Made by a program: the position numbers and the translations under genes. From Verrucomicrobiota bacterium (lineage in GTDB: Bacteria > Verrucomicrobiota > Verrucomicrobiia > Chthoniobacterales > UBA10450), in contig QHNF01000120.1 of the NCBI GenBank assembly GCA_003218345.1, forward strand, positions 1-5,634: a stretch of DNA of 5,634 nucleotides, given 5' to 3'. The notes beneath the pieces are model-generated. The model was not told the origin of the DNA. It made no database searches and saw only the letters and a program-made list of their open reading frames with translations. Shown here in pieces: positions 4,649 to 5,634 of the stretch; the first letter of the stretch is position 1; each line of letters starts with the position of its first letter.

Positions 4649-5634
4649 TTAGCGCGCTCATCGTTATTCCGTTGGTTGGCGCATTCGCGCTTTTTATCGG
4701 CCGCTCAAGAAATGCGCGGGCGATCGCGCTGCTGTTTAACGCGGTGGCTGCGCTATATGCGTTCATGCTATGGCGAAACTTCGATACCAACGCGGCCGGC
4801 CTTCAACTGGTCGAGCGTCACGCGTGGATCCCGGCAATCGGCGCCGAATACCTCGTCGGCATCGACGGTTTGAGCTTGCTGCTGGTGTTTCTCACCTCGG
4901 TCATTATTCCCTTCGCGCTTCTCGCACAGCAGATGGACCGCGGCTTCTGCGCGCTGATGTTGATCATGCAATCGGCACTCTACGGCACGTTCACGGCGCA
5001 AAATTTTGTTCTTTGGTTCTTGTTCTACGAGATGAGTCTGATCCCCGCGTTCCTGTTGATCAAAATCTGGGGTGGCGAAAATCGCGACCGCGCCGCGACC
5101 AAGTTTTTCCTCTACACGTTTCTCGGAAGCGTGGCGATGCTGCTCTCCTTCCTCGGAATTTATTTCGCGAAGGGCACCTTCGATTTTGCGGCGCTCGCCG
5201 GTCTCGGTAAACACGGACTGCTCACCGGCAAACTCGCCTGGTTCGCTTTTGCCGGAATCTTCCTCGGGCTCGCAGTCAAAGTGCCGCTCTTTCCATTTCA
5301 CACCTGGCTGCCCGACGCGTACGAAAGCGCGCCCACCGGCGTGTCGATGGTCTTGACCGGAGTGCTTTCAAAAATGGGCGTTTACGGCTTCCTGCGGCTG
5401 TTGCTCCCGCTTTTTCCGAACGAAATCAAGATTATCGGACCCTGGCTGCTTACGCTCGCCATCTGCTCGATCGTCTTCGCCCCGCTGGCCGCCTGGGCAC
5501 AATCCGATTTAAAACGAATGTTCGCGTACTTGTCAGTAAATCATCTTGGGTACTGCATGCTTGGCCTATTCGCCGTGACCGCCACGGCGGCCGGGCCGTT
5601 GATTGACACGCAGGCGGCATTGAGCGGTGTGTTC
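4636..5634 (+). CDS. nuoM: NADH-quinone oxidoreductase subunit M (NuoM, ND4 homologue), 3' end beyond window
   Basis: NuoM is the middle antiporter-like proton pump. The ATG at 4636 lies within the end of nuoL, giving a 13-bp overlap and likely translational coupling; a TTG three codons later is an alternative. The 333 codons visible (families are usually about 490-520 residues) read MVGLISALIVIPLVGAF at the start, then EYLVGIDGLSLLLV at 71-84, FYEMSLIPAFLLIKIWGG at 130-147 with the conserved Glu132, TKFFLYTFLGS at 155-165 with Lys156, VKVPLFPFHTWLPDAYESAP at 214-233 with Lys215 and His222, VLSKMGVYGFLR at 243-254 with Lys246, and SDLKRMFAYLSVNHLGY at 290-306 with Lys293 and His303. These cover the channel residues up to roughly helix 10. 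The frame is open to the window edge. nuoN is expected next but is not visible. Confidence 0.96.
   Translation, partial: MVGLISALIVIPLVGAFALFIGRSRNARAIALLFNAVAALYAFMLWRNFDTNAAGLQLVERHAWIPAIGAEYLVGIDGLSLLLVFLTSVIIPFALLAQQMDRGFCALMLIMQSALYGTFTAQNFVLWFLFYEMSLIPAFLLIKIWGGENRDRAATKFFLYTFLGSVAMLLSFLGIYFAKGTFDFAALAGLGKHGLLTGKLAWFAFAGIFLGLAVKVPLFPFHTWLPDAYESAPTGVSMVLTGVLSKMGVYGFLRLLLPLFPNEIKIIGPWLLTLAICSIVFAPLAAWAQSDLKRMFAYLSVNHLGYCMLGLFAVTATAAGPLIDTQAALSGVF

Noticed and set aside
4768..5301. Long minus-strand open frame (177 codons) opposite nuoM.
   Set aside because: It is rich in Glu, Arg and Gln, as expected from the complement of a hydrophobic membrane protein gene, with no recognisable domain.
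2651..5634. NuoL and NuoM as Mrp antiporter or hydrogenase membrane subunits.
   Set aside because: The neighbouring nuoH, nuoJ and nuoK, and the long NuoL C-terminus fitting the lateral helix, point to complex I.

Overview
The window holds most of the membrane arm of a proton-pumping NADH:quinone oxidoreductase (respiratory complex I, NDH-1) on the + strand, in the order nuoH - nuoJ - nuoK - nuoL - nuoM. The last gene runs off the right edge. At the left edge a divergent minus-strand gene shows only its first 19 codons, which look like a secretion signal. The five subunits identify one another: NuoL and NuoM alone could be confused with Mrp antiporter or hydrogenase subunits, but beside NuoH, NuoJ and NuoK they are complex I proteins. 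NuoH joins the membrane arm to the quinone site of the peripheral arm, NuoJ and NuoK form the first charged relay, and NuoL and NuoM are antiporter-like proton pumps.

The organism is a bacterium of moderately high GC content. The intergenic repeats suggest Verrucomicrobiota, perhaps a soil Spartobacteria/Chthoniobacterales lineage. This rests on memory: their translated shadows (VWVAHASRVL, LDVGC) are phrases I associate with genomes of that group. It is a moderate-confidence inference that needs a database search.

Layout: 1-59, start of a divergent exported protein. 60-189, intergenic region presumed to carry both promoters. 190-1416, nuoH. 1417-1555, a gap where nuoI normally lies, holding instead a perfect 12-bp hairpin and a 48-codon open frame. 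1556-2038, nuoJ. 2039-2225, a gap mostly filled by a MITE-like element of about 155 bp with imperfect terminal inverted repeats. 2226-2540, nuoK. 2541-2650, a gap made of a degenerate 7-bp tandem repeat followed by a degenerate 6-bp one. 2651-4648, nuoL. 4636 to the edge, nuoM, overlapping nuoL by 13 bp.

The core genes are ordinary. The unusual part is the junctions: three successive gene boundaries, usually only a few bases wide in nuo operons, each carry a different repeat. At the first two, the inserted DNA is read by a small frame that overlaps the upstream stop codon and the downstream start codon, each through an ATGA. Translational coupling along the operon could therefore survive the insertions. 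No evidence of a wholly new system was seen.
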